Assembly (NCBI RefSeq): GCF_004349105.1
Contig: NZ_SMLB01000002.1
Coordinates: forward strand, 1-64,000
DNA from: Jiangella aurantiaca
GTDB taxonomy: Bacteria; Actinomycetota; Actinomycetes; Jiangellales; Jiangellaceae
DNA: 64,000 bases
Direction: 5' to 3'
Of the stretch, positions 44,655 to 53,998 are shown in pieces. The translations under genes and the position numbers were made by a program. Under the pieces are notes generated by a model that did not search any database, was not told where the DNA came from, and saw nothing but the letters and a program-made list of their open reading frames with translations. Position 1 is the stretch's first letter. Every line of letters starts with the position of its first letter.

Positions 44655-47168
44655 ATGAGTGATCAGACAGTGGGCACCAAAGGCGCGACGCGGCGCCAGC
44701 TGCTCAGAGGAGGGGCGGGCCTCGGCATGGGCCTCCTCGCGGCCGGTGTCGTTCCCGAGATCACAGGCGCCTCAGTCGCACGCGCGGCCGACGACGCGAC
44801 GCAGGAAGGTCGCCAGCGCGCCACCTTCGATTTCGGCTGGAAGTTCGTCCGCGGCGATCAGGACGGCGCCCAGGACCCGGCCTTCGACGATGCCGGCTGG
44901 CAGGACGTCGACCTTCCGCACGACTGGAGCATCGAAGGGCCACTGAGTGCCAGCGAGCCGTCAGGAGGGCCGGGTGGCTGGGTGCCGACCGGCATCGGCT
45001 GGTATCGCAAGCGTTTCACCGTGCCCAGCTCGCGGCCCGGCCACCGGTTCGTGATCGACTTCGACGGCGCCTACCAGAGAAGTACCGTCTGGATCAACGG
45101 ACACGAACTGGGTCACCGCCCTTACGGTTACGTCCCGTTCGCCTACGACCTGACCCCGCATCTCGTCGACGGCGACAATGTCATCGCTGTACGAGTGGAC
45201 AACTCCCGCCAGCCGAACAGCCGGTGGTACTCCGGCTCCGGGATCTACCGGCACACCTGGCTGACCGCGATGCACGACGTCCATGTCGGCCAGTGGGGCA
45301 CTCAGGTGATCGTGGAGCACGCCGCCGCCGAGACGGCCACCCTGCAGATCAGGACCAGAGTGCAGAACGAGGGCAGCCGCCCCCTTCAGGTCTTCCTGCA
45401 GACCGACCTGGTGGACGCGGAGGGACGCACGGTCGCGACGGTCGAGTCGTCCAAGACCATCCCGCACGGGAACGAGCACACGTTCCGCCAGCAGCTCGAC
45501 GTCGACGACCCCGAGTTGTGGACCGTGGACGATCCGGTGATGTACACGGTCAAGAGCACGGTCCGGACCCGGCCTGGCCCTGGCGGCGAGGCGCTCGGCG
45601 TCGTGGACGTCTACCTCACCCCGATCGGCATCCGGACCGCCGTCTTCGACGCGGACCGGGGCCTGCTGATCAATGGCCAGCAGGTCAAGATGAACGGGGT
45701 CAACCTTCACCACGACGGCGGCCTGGTCGGCGCCGCGGTCCCCGAGGGCGTCTGGGTCCGTCGCTTGGGAATCCTCAAGGAGATGGGGTGCAACGCGGTC
45801 CGGACGGGCCACACGCCGTTCGCCACCGAGGTCCTCGATCTCTTCGATCGCATGGGCTTCCTCGTGATGAACGAGGTGTTCGACGAGTGGAAGGCGCCCA
45901 AGCCGCAGGTGGCGCCGAACGGTTACAGCGCCTACTTCGAGGAGTGGTTCGAGCGCGACGTGGTCAACGTCGTGCACCGCGACCGCAACCACCCTTCGGT
46001 GGTGATGTGGAGCGCTGGCAACGAAGTCGCCGACCAGTCCCCCGAGGGAGACCCGAACGGGCATGTCACGCTACGGCGGCTCAACGAGGTGTTCCACCGC
46101 GAGGACCCGACGAGGTTGGTGACGGTCGGGTGCGACCGGATGGGACACGAGCGACCCGGAGCCGCCACTACCGACGAGTTCATCGCCGAGATGGACATCA
46201 TCGGCTACAACTACTGCAACCGCTGGCGCAACCGCGCCCATCTGTACATGGAGGTCGACCGCGAGAAGTGGGGCCACAAGCCCATGGTCGGCAGCGAGAG
46301 CTCGAGCATGACCACGAACCACAGCCTCGACGTCGAGAACCAGTACAAGTTCATCTCGACGCGTGACTACGCGTCCGGAGACTTCATGTGGACCGGAGTC
46401 GACTATCTCGGCGAGACGTCCTCACCCAACAGTCGGGGCTTCGGCGGAGGCGTGCTGAACCTGTGCGGGTTCAAGAAGAACGGCTACCACTTCTACCAGA
46501 GCCAGTGGACCGAAGAGCCGATGCTCTACCTCTTCCCGCACTGGAACCAGAACGTCCCGGTGGGACGGCTCGTCTCCGTCCGGTGCTTCACGAACTGCGA
46601 CTCGGTGGAGCTGTTTCTCCACGGCCGGTCGCTTGGTGTCAAGGGGTACTGGCACCCGGCAATCGGCATGATCGAGTCGTTCGGCAACTACCCGCCGGAG
46701 CGGAGCACCCCTCGCACCACCTCGGATCTCAGTCTCGTCTGGGACGTCCCGTACGAGCCGGGCACGCTCCGAGCCGTGGGGCGCAAGCTCAACGATGTCG
46801 CGGTGACGACGGAGCTCTCGACGACCTCAGCGCCTGCGGCCGTCAGGCTCTCGGTGGATCGGGACGAGATCACCGCCGACCGGCGCGATGTGGCGCATGT
46901 CGTCGCCGAGATCGTGGACGCCGACGGACTCGTGGTCCCCACCGCCAGCAACCGGGTCACCTGGTCGGTGAGCGGGCCGGTGACCTATCTCGGATCGGAC
47001 AACGGCAACATGTCCGATCTGCAGGACTACCGGCTCACCGAGCGGAACGCCTTCCAGGGCAGGCTGCTGGCGATCCTCCAGGCGCAGGACGAGTCTGGCG
47101 AGGTCACGGTGAGCGCCACCGCGCCCGGGCTCGCGGGGGCAACCGCCCAGTTCCGCGTAGACGGGTAG
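44655..47168 (+). CDS. Tat-exported GH2 beta-galactosidase
   Basis: 837 aa from the ATG at 44655 (AAGGAAG 10 nt upstream). Twin-arginine signal ATRRQLLRGGAGLGMGLLAAG, so folded export is predicted. The GH2 sugar-binding jelly roll starts near residue 50 (DFGWKFVRGD; LPHDWSIEGP), then the Ig-like domain and the barrel with acid/base Glu457 in SAGNEVAD and nucleophile Glu548 in GSESSS. A DUF4982-like domain (VWDVPYEPGTLRAVG) and a final Ig-like domain follow. Releases galactose from galacto-oligosaccharides made by GH53 on the outside. Beta-glucuronidase or other GH2 activity is possible. Confidence 0.9.
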   Translation: MSDQTVGTKGATRRQLLRGGAGLGMGLLAAGVVPEITGASVARAADDATQEGRQRATFDFGWKFVRGDQDGAQDPAFDDAGWQDVDLPHDWSIEGPLSASEPSGGPGGWVPTGIGWYRKRFTVPSSRPGHRFVIDFDGAYQRSTVWINGHELGHRPYGYVPFAYDLTPHLVDGDNVIAVRVDNSRQPNSRWYSGSGIYRHTWLTAMHDVHVGQWGTQVIVEHAAAETATLQIRTRVQNEGSRPLQVFLQTDLVDAEGRTVATVESSKTIPHGNEHTFRQQLDVDDPELWTVDDPVMYTVKSTVRTRPGPGGEALGVVDVYLTPIGIRTAVFDADRGLLINGQQVKMNGVNLHHDGGLVGAAVPEGVWVRRLGILKEMGCNAVRTGHTPFATEVLDLFDRMGFLVMNEVFDEWKAPKPQVAPNGYSAYFEEWFERDVVNVVHRDRNHPSVVMWSAGNEVADQSPEGDPNGHVTLRRLNEVFHREDPTRLVTVGCDRMGHERPGAATTDEFIAEMDIIGYNYCNRWRNRAHLYMEVDREKWGHKPMVGSESSSMTTNHSLDVENQYKFISTRDYASGDFMWTGVDYLGETSSPNSRGFGGGVLNLCGFKKNGYHFYQSQWTEEPMLYLFPHWNQNVPVGRLVSVRCFTNCDSVELFLHGRSLGVKGYWHPAIGMIESFGNYPPERSTPRTTSDLSLVWDVPYEPGTLRAVGRKLNDVAVTTELSTTSAPAAVRLSVDRDEITADRRDVAHVVAEIVDADGLVVPTASNRVTWSVSGPVTYLGSDNGNMSDLQDYRLTERNAFQGRLLAILQAQDESGEVTVSATAPGLAGATAQFRVDG

Positions 47169-47196
47169 CCGTGGACACCCACTAGGCCGGGTGATC

Positions 47197-47240
47197 GCGA
47201 TGGGAGGGGCTCGACATGGGTCGGGAGCCCCTCCCATCGC
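47197..47240 (+). terminator. GH2 terminator hairpin
   Basis: Perfect 16-bp stem GCGATGGGAGGGGCTC / GAGCCCCTCCCATCGC with a 12-nt loop, 28 bp after the GH2 stop and before the iclR promoter region. Confidence 0.85.
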
Positions 47241-47304
47241 CGGCGACCGCGCATTGAAGGGCGGCCATCGCATCGCCCGGTCTCAGAGCCGCTACCCACG
47301 GCTC

Positions 47305-47339
47305 CTGCGCGATTCGCAGGGCAGCTGCAATTAGCGCAG
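47305..47339 (+). promoter_or_regulatory. Paired IclR-type operators before iclR
   Basis: CTGCGCGATTCGCAG (47305-47319) and CTGCAATTAGCGCAG (47325-47339) fit CTGCR-N5-CGCAG with starts exactly 20 bp apart. TAGAGT (47345-47350) is a possible -10; no convincing -35 was found. Implies autoregulation of the IclR protein. Confidence 0.7.
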
Positions 47340-47479
47340 CGGCGTAGAGTTGCGCTCGGCCATCGTCGACAGCTGCTCGCACCGCTGAGTGATCGGCGCC
47401 TTGCTGGAAGGAAAGTGTGTCCGATGGGTAGAGCCACGGCCCGCGCCGAGGTGCGCTCGCGCGCACCGGGTGGACCTCG

Positions 47480-48226
47480 ATGACGCAGTCGGTTCATCGT
47501 GCCGCGGAGACGCTGATGTTCGTCGCTGAACGGCCGCGGAGCGTCGGCGAGGTCGCGCAGCGATTGGGGGTCCATTCGACCACCGCCCTGCGGATCCTCC
47601 ACGCGCTGCACAGCTGGCGGTTGCTGGACCGTCGGCCCAACGGGACCTACCGTCTCGGCGCGGCAGTCATGGAGCTCGGACAGCGAGCGCTGGAGTCGAT
47701 CGACATCCGCGACGTCGCCTTGCCGTTCATGCGCGATCTGAACCAGGCCACTGGAGAGACCGTCCACCTGGCGATCCTGGAGAACGGCCATGTCGTCTTC
47801 ATCGAGAAGATCGAGAGCCAGCACCCGGTGCGGATGTACTCGCGCATCGGCCTGATCGCGCCGTTGCACTGCACCGGCGTATCGAAGGCGATACTGGCTC
47901 AGTTGCCGCCTGCCGAGTTGGACGCGCTGATCGACGCGGCAGACCTGACGGCGTACACGCAGCACACGCTCACCACAGCCGATGCCCTTCGAGCCGACCT
48001 GAAGCTGACGAGATACCGAGGTTTCGCGGTTGACGAGCAGGAGCATGAGCTGGGTATCCGATGCGTCGCGGCCCCGATCATGCACGCCGATGGCCGAGTG
48101 GCGGCCTCGTTGAGCGTATCGGCGCCCGGCGTGCGGGTCAGCAAGAGAAGGCTCATGGAGTTCGTTGCGCCCTTGCAACGGGCTGTCAAAGGCGCGGAGG
48201 CAGAGCTGGGACGGCAGCCAGGCTGA
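47480..48226 (+). CDS. IclR-family transcriptional regulator
   Basis: 248 aa, normal for the family. N-terminal winged HTH: RPRSVGEVAQRLGVHSTTALRILHAL (about 15-40), wing at NGTYRLG, then a GAF-like effector domain with VHLAILENGHVVFIEKIES and PLHCTGVSKAILA, the typical ligand-pocket blocks. Located after GH53 and GH2 on the same strand, with matching paired operators at its own promoter and in front of both. Predicted regulator of extracellular galactan breakdown; the effector is unknown. Confidence 0.92.
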   Translation: MTQSVHRAAETLMFVAERPRSVGEVAQRLGVHSTTALRILHALHSWRLLDRRPNGTYRLGAAVMELGQRALESIDIRDVALPFMRDLNQATGETVHLAILENGHVVFIEKIESQHPVRMYSRIGLIAPLHCTGVSKAILAQLPPAELDALIDAADLTAYTQHTLTTADALRADLKLTRYRGFAVDEQEHELGIRCVAAPIMHADGRVAASLSVSAPGVRVSKRRLMEFVAPLQRAVKGAEAELGRQPG

Positions 48227-48258
48227 GACGCGGGCGCTCGCAGCTGATGTACCTGCCG

Positions 48259-50328
48259 TCATCCCGTAGCACCGCTGGGCCGGACGCGGGCCGTCGGCGG
48301 TGCGGATCTGGTGGCCATCGAGATGACCGGCGTCCCTCCGGCCGGTTGAGCACCAGTGGTTCTCGCCGGAGGATCCAGCGGTCCCTGCACCACCGTGTAT
48401 CCGTACGGCTCCAGCCGCAACTCGGTGACCGGCACGTCGTCGAGCACGTGGCCGGAGCCCAGCGCCACCACGCGCGCCTGCTCACCGTGGTTGATGACCA
48501 CGAGGTGCTCGCCGGCACGGATCGCCTCCACGTCGGGATGGGCGGCCGCCAGCACGCCGGTCACTCCGGCGCGCGCGAAGACGTGGCGGGTGACCGCCTG
48601 CATGCCGTGATCGTCCGGCAGGGTGGCGAGGTAGTAGGCGGCGCCCACCCCGGCGAGATGCCGCGTGAAGGCGGGCCGGTCCTCGGCCCGTCCGGTGCTG
48701 AACCGGGCCAGGACCGTCGCACCGGCAGGCTCGATCTCCTCGGCGTAAGTCGTGCCGGTGTGGTCGGAGCCGTCGAGCCGGAAGGAGACGCGGCTCCGGC
48801 CGGGCAGCGCACCGAAGTCCTCCAGCCGGATGCCGAGCGTCGGTCCGAGCTGGGTGAGGAAGCCGCCCTCGCGGAAGGCATCGTGCTCGTCGACGATGTC
48901 GGTGAAACCGGCGACCAGGAGATGACCGCCGCCTCGGACGTAGCCGGCGAGGTTGGCAGCGGCCGCCGCTGGCAGGAGGTACTGCACGGGCGCGAGGACG
49001 ACGTCGTAGGCGGACAGGTCGTGGTCGGCCTTGCGGATGTCGACCTGGACGTGCTGGCGGTGGATGGCCGCGTACCAGCGCACGACGATGTCGGTGTAGT
49101 CCAGCTCGACCGGGTGGTCGGGGTTGCTCACCGCCCACAGGTTGTCCCAGTCGAACAGCAGCGCCACCCGCACGTCGGCGGCCGTCATGGCGATCTCCGG
49201 TAGCCGCGTCAGTTCCGCGCCGAGCCGCACGACCTCACGCCACGTGCGGGTCTGCGTACCGGCGTGCGGCAGCATCGCCGAGTGGAACTTCTCGCTTCCG
49301 GACCGGGACTGACGCCACTGGAAGAACATGACGCCGCCTGCTCCACGCGCGACGGCCTGCATGCTGAGTGCGGCCATCTGTCCAGGGGCCTTGGGCGCGT
49401 TGGCCGGCCGCCAATTGACCGCGTTCGTGGCCTGTTCCATGAGGACCCAGGGCTTGCCGCCGCCGAGTGAGCGCATCAGGTCCCGGGTGAACGCCGCTCG
49501 GCGGAACGACTCCGGGTCAGCCGGGTCGGGATAGCTGTCGTCTGCGATGAGGTCGAGCTCGTCGGCCCAGCGCCAGTAGTCCAGCGCGGGGAACGGACCC
49601 ATGAAGTTCGTCGTGACGGGCTGGGTCGCGCCGGAGGCGGCGATGGCCTCGCGCTCCATGACGAGCAGTTCGAGCGTCGCGTCGGAGGTGAAGCGGCGGA
49701 AGTCGAGCAGGGCGGCCGGGTTCTGGCTGTACGGGGCGGAGCGCGGCGGCAGGACCTGTTCGAACGAGGTGTAGCGCTGCGACCAGAAGTCGGTGCCCCA
49801 GGCGGTGTTGAGCGTGCCGATGTCGCCGTACCGGCGGTGCAGCCACCCCTGGAACGCGTCGCGGGCGTTGTCGGAGTAGTCGTAGGGGACGTGGCAGCCG
49901 TACTCGTTGTTGACGTGCCACATGACCACGGCCGGGTGACCGGCGTATCGCCCGGCGATCGTCGTCACCAGCTCGAGCGCCAGGCGCCGGTACACCGGCG
50001 ACGTCACCGCGTAGTGCTGCCGGCTGCCGGGCCACAGCACGGTGCCGTCGGCCAGCTGAGGCAGCATCTCGGGATAGCGGTGCGTGGCCCATGGCGGCGG
50101 CGAGGCGGTGGCGGTCGCCAGGTTCACGGCGACGCCGTGGGCGTGCAGGATGCCGATGACCTCGTCGAGCCAGCCGAAGTCGAACTCGCCCTCGGCGGGC
50201 TGGATACGGGACCAGGAGAACATGCCGAGGCTCACGAGGTTGACGCCCGCGGCCCGCATGAGCTCCGCGTCTCGGGGCCAGAGTTCGGAGGGCCACTGCT
50301 CGGGGTTGTAGTCGCCTCCGTAGTACAC
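48259..50328 (-). CDS. ganB: GH42 beta-galactosidase
   Basis: 689 aa, cytoplasmic. GTG start 5 nt after AGGAGG. N-terminus YYGGDYNPEQWPSELW, acid/base Glu142 in HVNNEYG, nucleophile Glu in WVLMEQATNAVNW near residue 300, then the trimerisation domain and a C-terminal beta domain. It hydrolyses imported galacto-oligosaccharides. Last gene of the GH53-permeases-SBP-lacI-GH42 operon, as in the ganSPQAB logic of other bacteria. It converges on iclR with a 32-bp gap. The C-terminal tail (about 20 aa) is Pro/Thr-rich and variable. Confidence 0.93.
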   Translation of the reverse strand: MYYGGDYNPEQWPSELWPRDAELMRAAGVNLVSLGMFSWSRIQPAEGEFDFGWLDEVIGILHAHGVAVNLATATASPPPWATHRYPEMLPQLADGTVLWPGSRQHYAVTSPVYRRLALELVTTIAGRYAGHPAVVMWHVNNEYGCHVPYDYSDNARDAFQGWLHRRYGDIGTLNTAWGTDFWSQRYTSFEQVLPPRSAPYSQNPAALLDFRRFTSDATLELLVMEREAIAASGATQPVTTNFMGPFPALDYWRWADELDLIADDSYPDPADPESFRRAAFTRDLMRSLGGGKPWVLMEQATNAVNWRPANAPKAPGQMAALSMQAVARGAGGVMFFQWRQSRSGSEKFHSAMLPHAGTQTRTWREVVRLGAELTRLPEIAMTAADVRVALLFDWDNLWAVSNPDHPVELDYTDIVVRWYAAIHRQHVQVDIRKADHDLSAYDVVLAPVQYLLPAAAAANLAGYVRGGGHLLVAGFTDIVDEHDAFREGGFLTQLGPTLGIRLEDFGALPGRSRVSFRLDGSDHTGTTYAEEIEPAGATVLARFSTGRAEDRPAFTRHLAGVGAAYYLATLPDDHGMQAVTRHVFARAGVTGVLAAAHPDVEAIRAGEHLVVINHGEQARVVALGSGHVLDDVPVTELRLEPYGYTVVQGPLDPPARTTGAQPAGGTPVISMATRSAPPTARVRPSGATG

Positions 50329-50399
50329 ATGGCCTCCTGCGGTCGGGACCGGGCTCGGGCGCGCGGCCGGTGAGCGTGGTCGTTCGTGGCGAGCGGCGA

Positions 50400-51413
50400 T
50401 CAGACGGAGCCGCCTCCGCTGCTCTCCCGTTCGATGAGCTCGGGGTCGAACGCGATCTGCTTGACGGCGGAGTCGGCGTTGGCCAGCCGCTCGATCAGCA
50501 GCTCCGCGGCGCTCTGTCCCATGGCGAGAGCGGGCTGGCGGACGGAGCTGAGCGGAACACTCGTGTTCGCGGCGAAGTCGCTGTCGTCGTAGCCCACGAT
50601 GGCGACGTCGCCGGGAATGCGCAGCCCGGCACGCAGCAGCGACTGCATGAGGCCGATCGCTTCCATGTCGCTGGCCGCGAAGACGCCGTCGGGGCGCTCG
50701 CCGGCCGGCATTGCCGCGATGCGGTCGCCGGTCTCACGTCCGACGCGCAGGCCGACACCGTCGCCCTCTCGCACGGTGAGCGTGGCTCCGCCGGCCGCCG
50801 CCACCGCCTCGCGGCACCCGGCCAGCCGGTCGGCGTTCTGGCGAACACCGAGGGGACCACCGACGAACCAGATGCGGGTGCGGCCGATCGCGATCAGGTG
50901 CTCGGTGGCGAGCCGTCCTCCGCCGACGTCGTCGAGCCAGACCGAGTCGAAGTCGCCGGCGTCGTCACGGGCGTCGAGAAGGACGACCGGGACGCCTCGT
51001 TGATGCAGCCGGTGCATTGCCGAGAGGTCGTGGGTCACCGGAGTGACCAGAACGCCGTCGACGCGATACTGCTCGAAGTTGGCCAGGTGGCGGGCCTGGC
51101 GGGCCACCGATTCGTAGCTGTTGCCGACCATCACCGACAGGCCGGCCCGCTCGGCGACGGTCTCGGCGCCGAAGATCACCTGGTTGAAGAACGGGATGGC
51201 CGTGTTGAACACGGCCATCCCGATGGTGCCGCTGCGCACACCACGCAACTGGCGCGCGGGCAGGTTGGGCACGTAGCCGAGAGTCTCGATCGCCGCGCGG
51301 ACGCGGGCCGCCGAGGCGGCGCCCACGCGTTCGGGACGATTGAGCACGTTCGAGACGGTGCTCACCGATACTCCGGCCAGCGCAGCGACCTCTCGGATGC
51401 CGACGGTACCCAC
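50400..51413 (-). CDS. ganR: LacI-family repressor of the GH42/GH53 operon
   Basis: 337 aa. HTH: IREVAALAGVSVSTVSNVL, hinge with RPERVGAASAARVRAAIE, effector domain from TIGMAVFNTAIPFFNQVI. The GTG start follows TGAGG. Encoded inside the galactan operon between the binding protein and GH42, so it would report on its own operon. The AAACGTTT site at 57681, next to the GH53 promoter, is the best operator candidate. Symbol given by analogy only. Confidence 0.92.
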   Translation of the reverse strand: MGTVGIREVAALAGVSVSTVSNVLNRPERVGAASAARVRAAIETLGYVPNLPARQLRGVRSGTIGMAVFNTAIPFFNQVIFGAETVAERAGLSVMVGNSYESVARQARHLANFEQYRVDGVLVTPVTHDLSAMHRLHQRGVPVVLLDARDDAGDFDSVWLDDVGGGRLATEHLIAIGRTRIWFVGGPLGVRQNADRLAGCREAVAAAGGATLTVREGDGVGLRVGRETGDRIAAMPAGERPDGVFAASDMEAIGLMQSLLRAGLRIPGDVAIVGYDDSDFAANTSVPLSSVRQPALAMGQSAAELLIERLANADSAVKQIAFDPELIERESSGGGSV

Positions 51414-51611
51414 CGTTGCCTCACTCTCATCTTGCCGCGCAGATCTCGACGGCCGGTCGCCGCCGAGGCCTGTGCGCCGACGGGCGACGAGCGGGTCGCC
51501 CGGTCTCCCTCATCTCGCACGGCTCCGGATGCCGGAGCGATTCATGGTGTCCTCCAGTGACATCATGATGGTCCTGCGGGGCTTTCCTGAACGCCCAGCC
51601 CGGCCCGGTGA

Positions 51612-51637
51612 CGCTGCGCGGCTTCGGACACGCAGCG
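51612..51637 (-). terminator. Weak hairpin after binding-protein gene
   Basis: CGCTGCG and CGCAGCG pair around a 12-nt loop, 30 bp past the binding-protein stop in the 254-bp gap before lacI. Stem is only 7 bp. The same gap holds the short palindrome CATCATGATG (51561-51570). Confidence 0.35.
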
Positions 51638-51667
51638 CCCCAGGACCCGTCGCAACGCCTCGGCTCG

Positions 51668-53017
51668 TCAGCCTCCGGCGACGGGGATCGCCTGGGACTC
51701 CAGCGCCTCGATGGTCTTCTGCTGCCCGGTCTCAAGCGCCTCGACCAACGTGCCGGTTCCGTTGATGGCGGCGGCGAATCCGTCGCCGATGTCGCTGTAG
51801 GTCTGCGTCATGGTCGGGCCCCACGGGAAGTCGGGGTTGACGTTCTGTGCCGCCTCGGCGAAGACCTCGGCGATGACTTGTCCGCCGAAGAACTCCTCCG
51901 GCTGGTTGAGCTGCGGAAGCTGCTGCCCGGCCGTCGTCGCCGGGTAGAGTCCGCCGAGCTCGTTGAGCGCGGCCAGCGCCTCCTCGCTGGTGTTCAGCCA
52001 GAGTGCGAACTGCGCCGCCTCGTGCGGGTGCTCCGTCGAGGACGTGACCGCGGCCGTCGAGCCGCCCCAGTTGCCGGCCGCGTTCGTGCCCTCCGTCCAT
52101 TGGGGCATCGGCGCGACCGCCCAGGCTCCGGCGCTCGCCGCCGCGTTCTGCTCGATGAGCGCGTTGCCCCAGTACGGGCTCACCCAGGTCCAGACCTCGC
52201 CGGTCTCGAGCGCCGCCCACCACTCGTCGGACCAGGACGCCATCGGTCGGGCGAGGTCCTCGTCCAGCATCCGCTGCCAGTACTCGGCGACCTGCACCGA
52301 CTCGGGGCCGGTGAAGTCCACCGTCCATTCGCCGTCGGCCACGGAGAACCACGATCCGCCGGCCTCCCACACCTGGCCGAGGAACCAGTTCACGTCGCTG
52401 TCGGAGAAGTGGTGGATGTGGCCGCCCTGTGCCTGGATCACCTTGGCCGCCTCGTAGTAGTCCTCCCACGTCGCCGGCGGCTCGATGCCGGCAGCGGCGA
52501 ACAGGTCGGCGCGGTACCACATGCCGATGGGGCCGGTGTCCTGCGGGATGGCGTAGACCGCGTCGTTCTCGCCGAAGGTGACCTGCTCCCAGGTCCAGTC
52601 GATGAACTCGTCCTGCGCGTCCATCACCCCGGCGCAGTCCGCGAGGTTGACGAGGGCGTCTTGGAGACGGAAGTTGGCCAGTGCGTCGTACTCGATCTGA
52701 GCGAGGTCAGGCGCGTTGCCGGCCTCGATGCCGTTGAAGAAGGTCTGGTAGGCGTCGATCCCGGTGGGCCCGGTGACGAACTCGACCTGGATGTCGGGGT
52801 TCTGCTCGTTCCAGAGCTCGACCACCTGGTCCATACCGGGCACCCAGGAGTAGTACTCCAGGGTGACCGGTTCACCGGCGGGCTCGCAGGAGCCGCCGCC
52901 ACCGCCCTGGTCGTCACCGCCCTCGGCCGCGGTGTCGTCGTCGCTGCAGCCGGCCAGGACCAGCGCTCCTGCCAGGGACAGCACAGTCAGCCCGGCTGCC
53001 CGTCGTGTCCGTCGCAT
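51668..53017 (-). CDS. ganS: Sugar-binding lipoprotein of the galactan operon
   Basis: 449 aa. Signal with lipobox LVLAGC near residue 24, then an Asp/Glu/Gly linker. Family-1 SBP. It follows both permeases, the reverse of the usual order, and precedes lacI and GH42. Predicted receptor for galacto-oligosaccharides made by GH53, from context. Related to the SBP at 25090-26418 in the GH1 operon. Confidence 0.88.
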   Translation of the reverse strand: MRRTRRAAGLTVLSLAGALVLAGCSDDDTAAEGGDDQGGGGGSCEPAGEPVTLEYYSWVPGMDQVVELWNEQNPDIQVEFVTGPTGIDAYQTFFNGIEAGNAPDLAQIEYDALANFRLQDALVNLADCAGVMDAQDEFIDWTWEQVTFGENDAVYAIPQDTGPIGMWYRADLFAAAGIEPPATWEDYYEAAKVIQAQGGHIHHFSDSDVNWFLGQVWEAGGSWFSVADGEWTVDFTGPESVQVAEYWQRMLDEDLARPMASWSDEWWAALETGEVWTWVSPYWGNALIEQNAAASAGAWAVAPMPQWTEGTNAAGNWGGSTAAVTSSTEHPHEAAQFALWLNTSEEALAALNELGGLYPATTAGQQLPQLNQPEEFFGGQVIAEVFAEAAQNVNPDFPWGPTMTQTYSDIGDGFAAAINGTGTLVEALETGQQKTIEALESQAIPVAGG

Positions 53018-53089
53018 GTTTCCCTACCTCCCCGGATGTGGCGGCCAATGGATGTGGATGTCACGGCCGCACGGTGTGACTTGCGTTCG

Positions 53090-53998
53090 TTACTTGACGC
53101 CGCCCGTGCCGAGACCGGAGCGCCAGAAGCGCTGCAGGCACAGGAAGGCGATGATCAGTGGCACGACCGAGAGGAGCGCGCCGACGATGACGAAGGTCCG
53201 TAGTTCCGCCGCCTGCTGGGTCGCCTGGCTGTTCCAGACGTAGAGACCCAGCGTGACGGGGAACAGCGACTCGCTGCGCAGCATGATCAGCGGCAGGAAG
53301 AAGTTGTTCCAGATGTGCACGAACTGGAACAAGTACACGGTCACCAGGGCGGGCGCCATGATCGGCGCCGCGACCCGAAAGAACGTGCGCAGCTCACCGG
53401 AGCCGTCGATCCGCGCGGCCTCGAGCAGCTCATCGGGCACACCTGAGGCCGCGTAGACCCGGCTCAGGTAGACCCCGAACGGGCTGACCAGGCTGGGCAG
53501 GAACACCGCCCAGAACGAGTTCGTCTGACCGACGTTGCTGAACAGCAGGAACAGCGGCAGCGCGAGCGCCGTCGCGGGCACGAGGACGCCACCGAGGACC
53601 ACGTTGAACAGCAGTTCCCGGCCACGGAACCGGAACTTCGCGAGCACATACCCCGCCATCCCGGCGAACACGGTGGCGCCAAGCGCCCCGACGCCTGCGT
53701 AGAGCAGGCTGTTGAGCGTCCACCGCAGGAACATCCCGTCGCGGTGGGTCGCGACGTCGGCGATGTTGCCGAACAGCTCGAAGTCGGCGAACCACAGCGG
53801 ATTGGTGCTGTTGAGGTCGGATCGCTGCTTGCTGGCCGCGATGAGCAGCCACCACAGCGGGGCGAGCATGTAGACGGCGAAGACCGCCATGACAAGGAAC
53901 GGCAGCGCGTCGCCCGCGGCGCGTCCGCGCAGACCGCGGACGAGCCCGCCCGTTTCGGATGGACGCGTGGCCGCGCGCGCGGCGGTGCGGGTGCTCAT
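53090..53998 (-). CDS. ganQ: Sugar ABC transporter permease, MalG type (galactan operon)
   Basis: 302 aa from the ATG at 53998, overlapping the upstream permease stop by ATGA. The EAA loop is EAARIDGSGELRTFFRVAAP. C-terminus GLGTGGVK. Strongly resembles the MalG at 23124-24032 (YLSRVYA/YLCRIYA, FVHIWNNFFLPLIM/FVAIWNNFLLPFIM), so the GH1 and galactan importers are sister systems. Confidence 0.92.
   Translation of the reverse strand: MSTRTAARAATRPSETGGLVRGLRGRAAGDALPFLVMAVFAVYMLAPLWWLLIAASKQRSDLNSTNPLWFADFELFGNIADVATHRDGMFLRWTLNSLLYAGVGALGATVFAGMAGYVLAKFRFRGRELLFNVVLGGVLVPATALALPLFLLFSNVGQTNSFWAVFLPSLVSPFGVYLSRVYAASGVPDELLEAARIDGSGELRTFFRVAAPIMAPALVTVYLFQFVHIWNNFFLPLIMLRSESLFPVTLGLYVWNSQATQQAAELRTFVIVGALLSVVPLIIAFLCLQRFWRSGLGTGGVK

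Noticed and set aside
53017-53090. Separate promoter before the binding-protein gene in the galactan operon
   Set aside because: The 72-bp gap shows no TTGACN/TANNNT pair with proper spacing; operon read-through is simpler.
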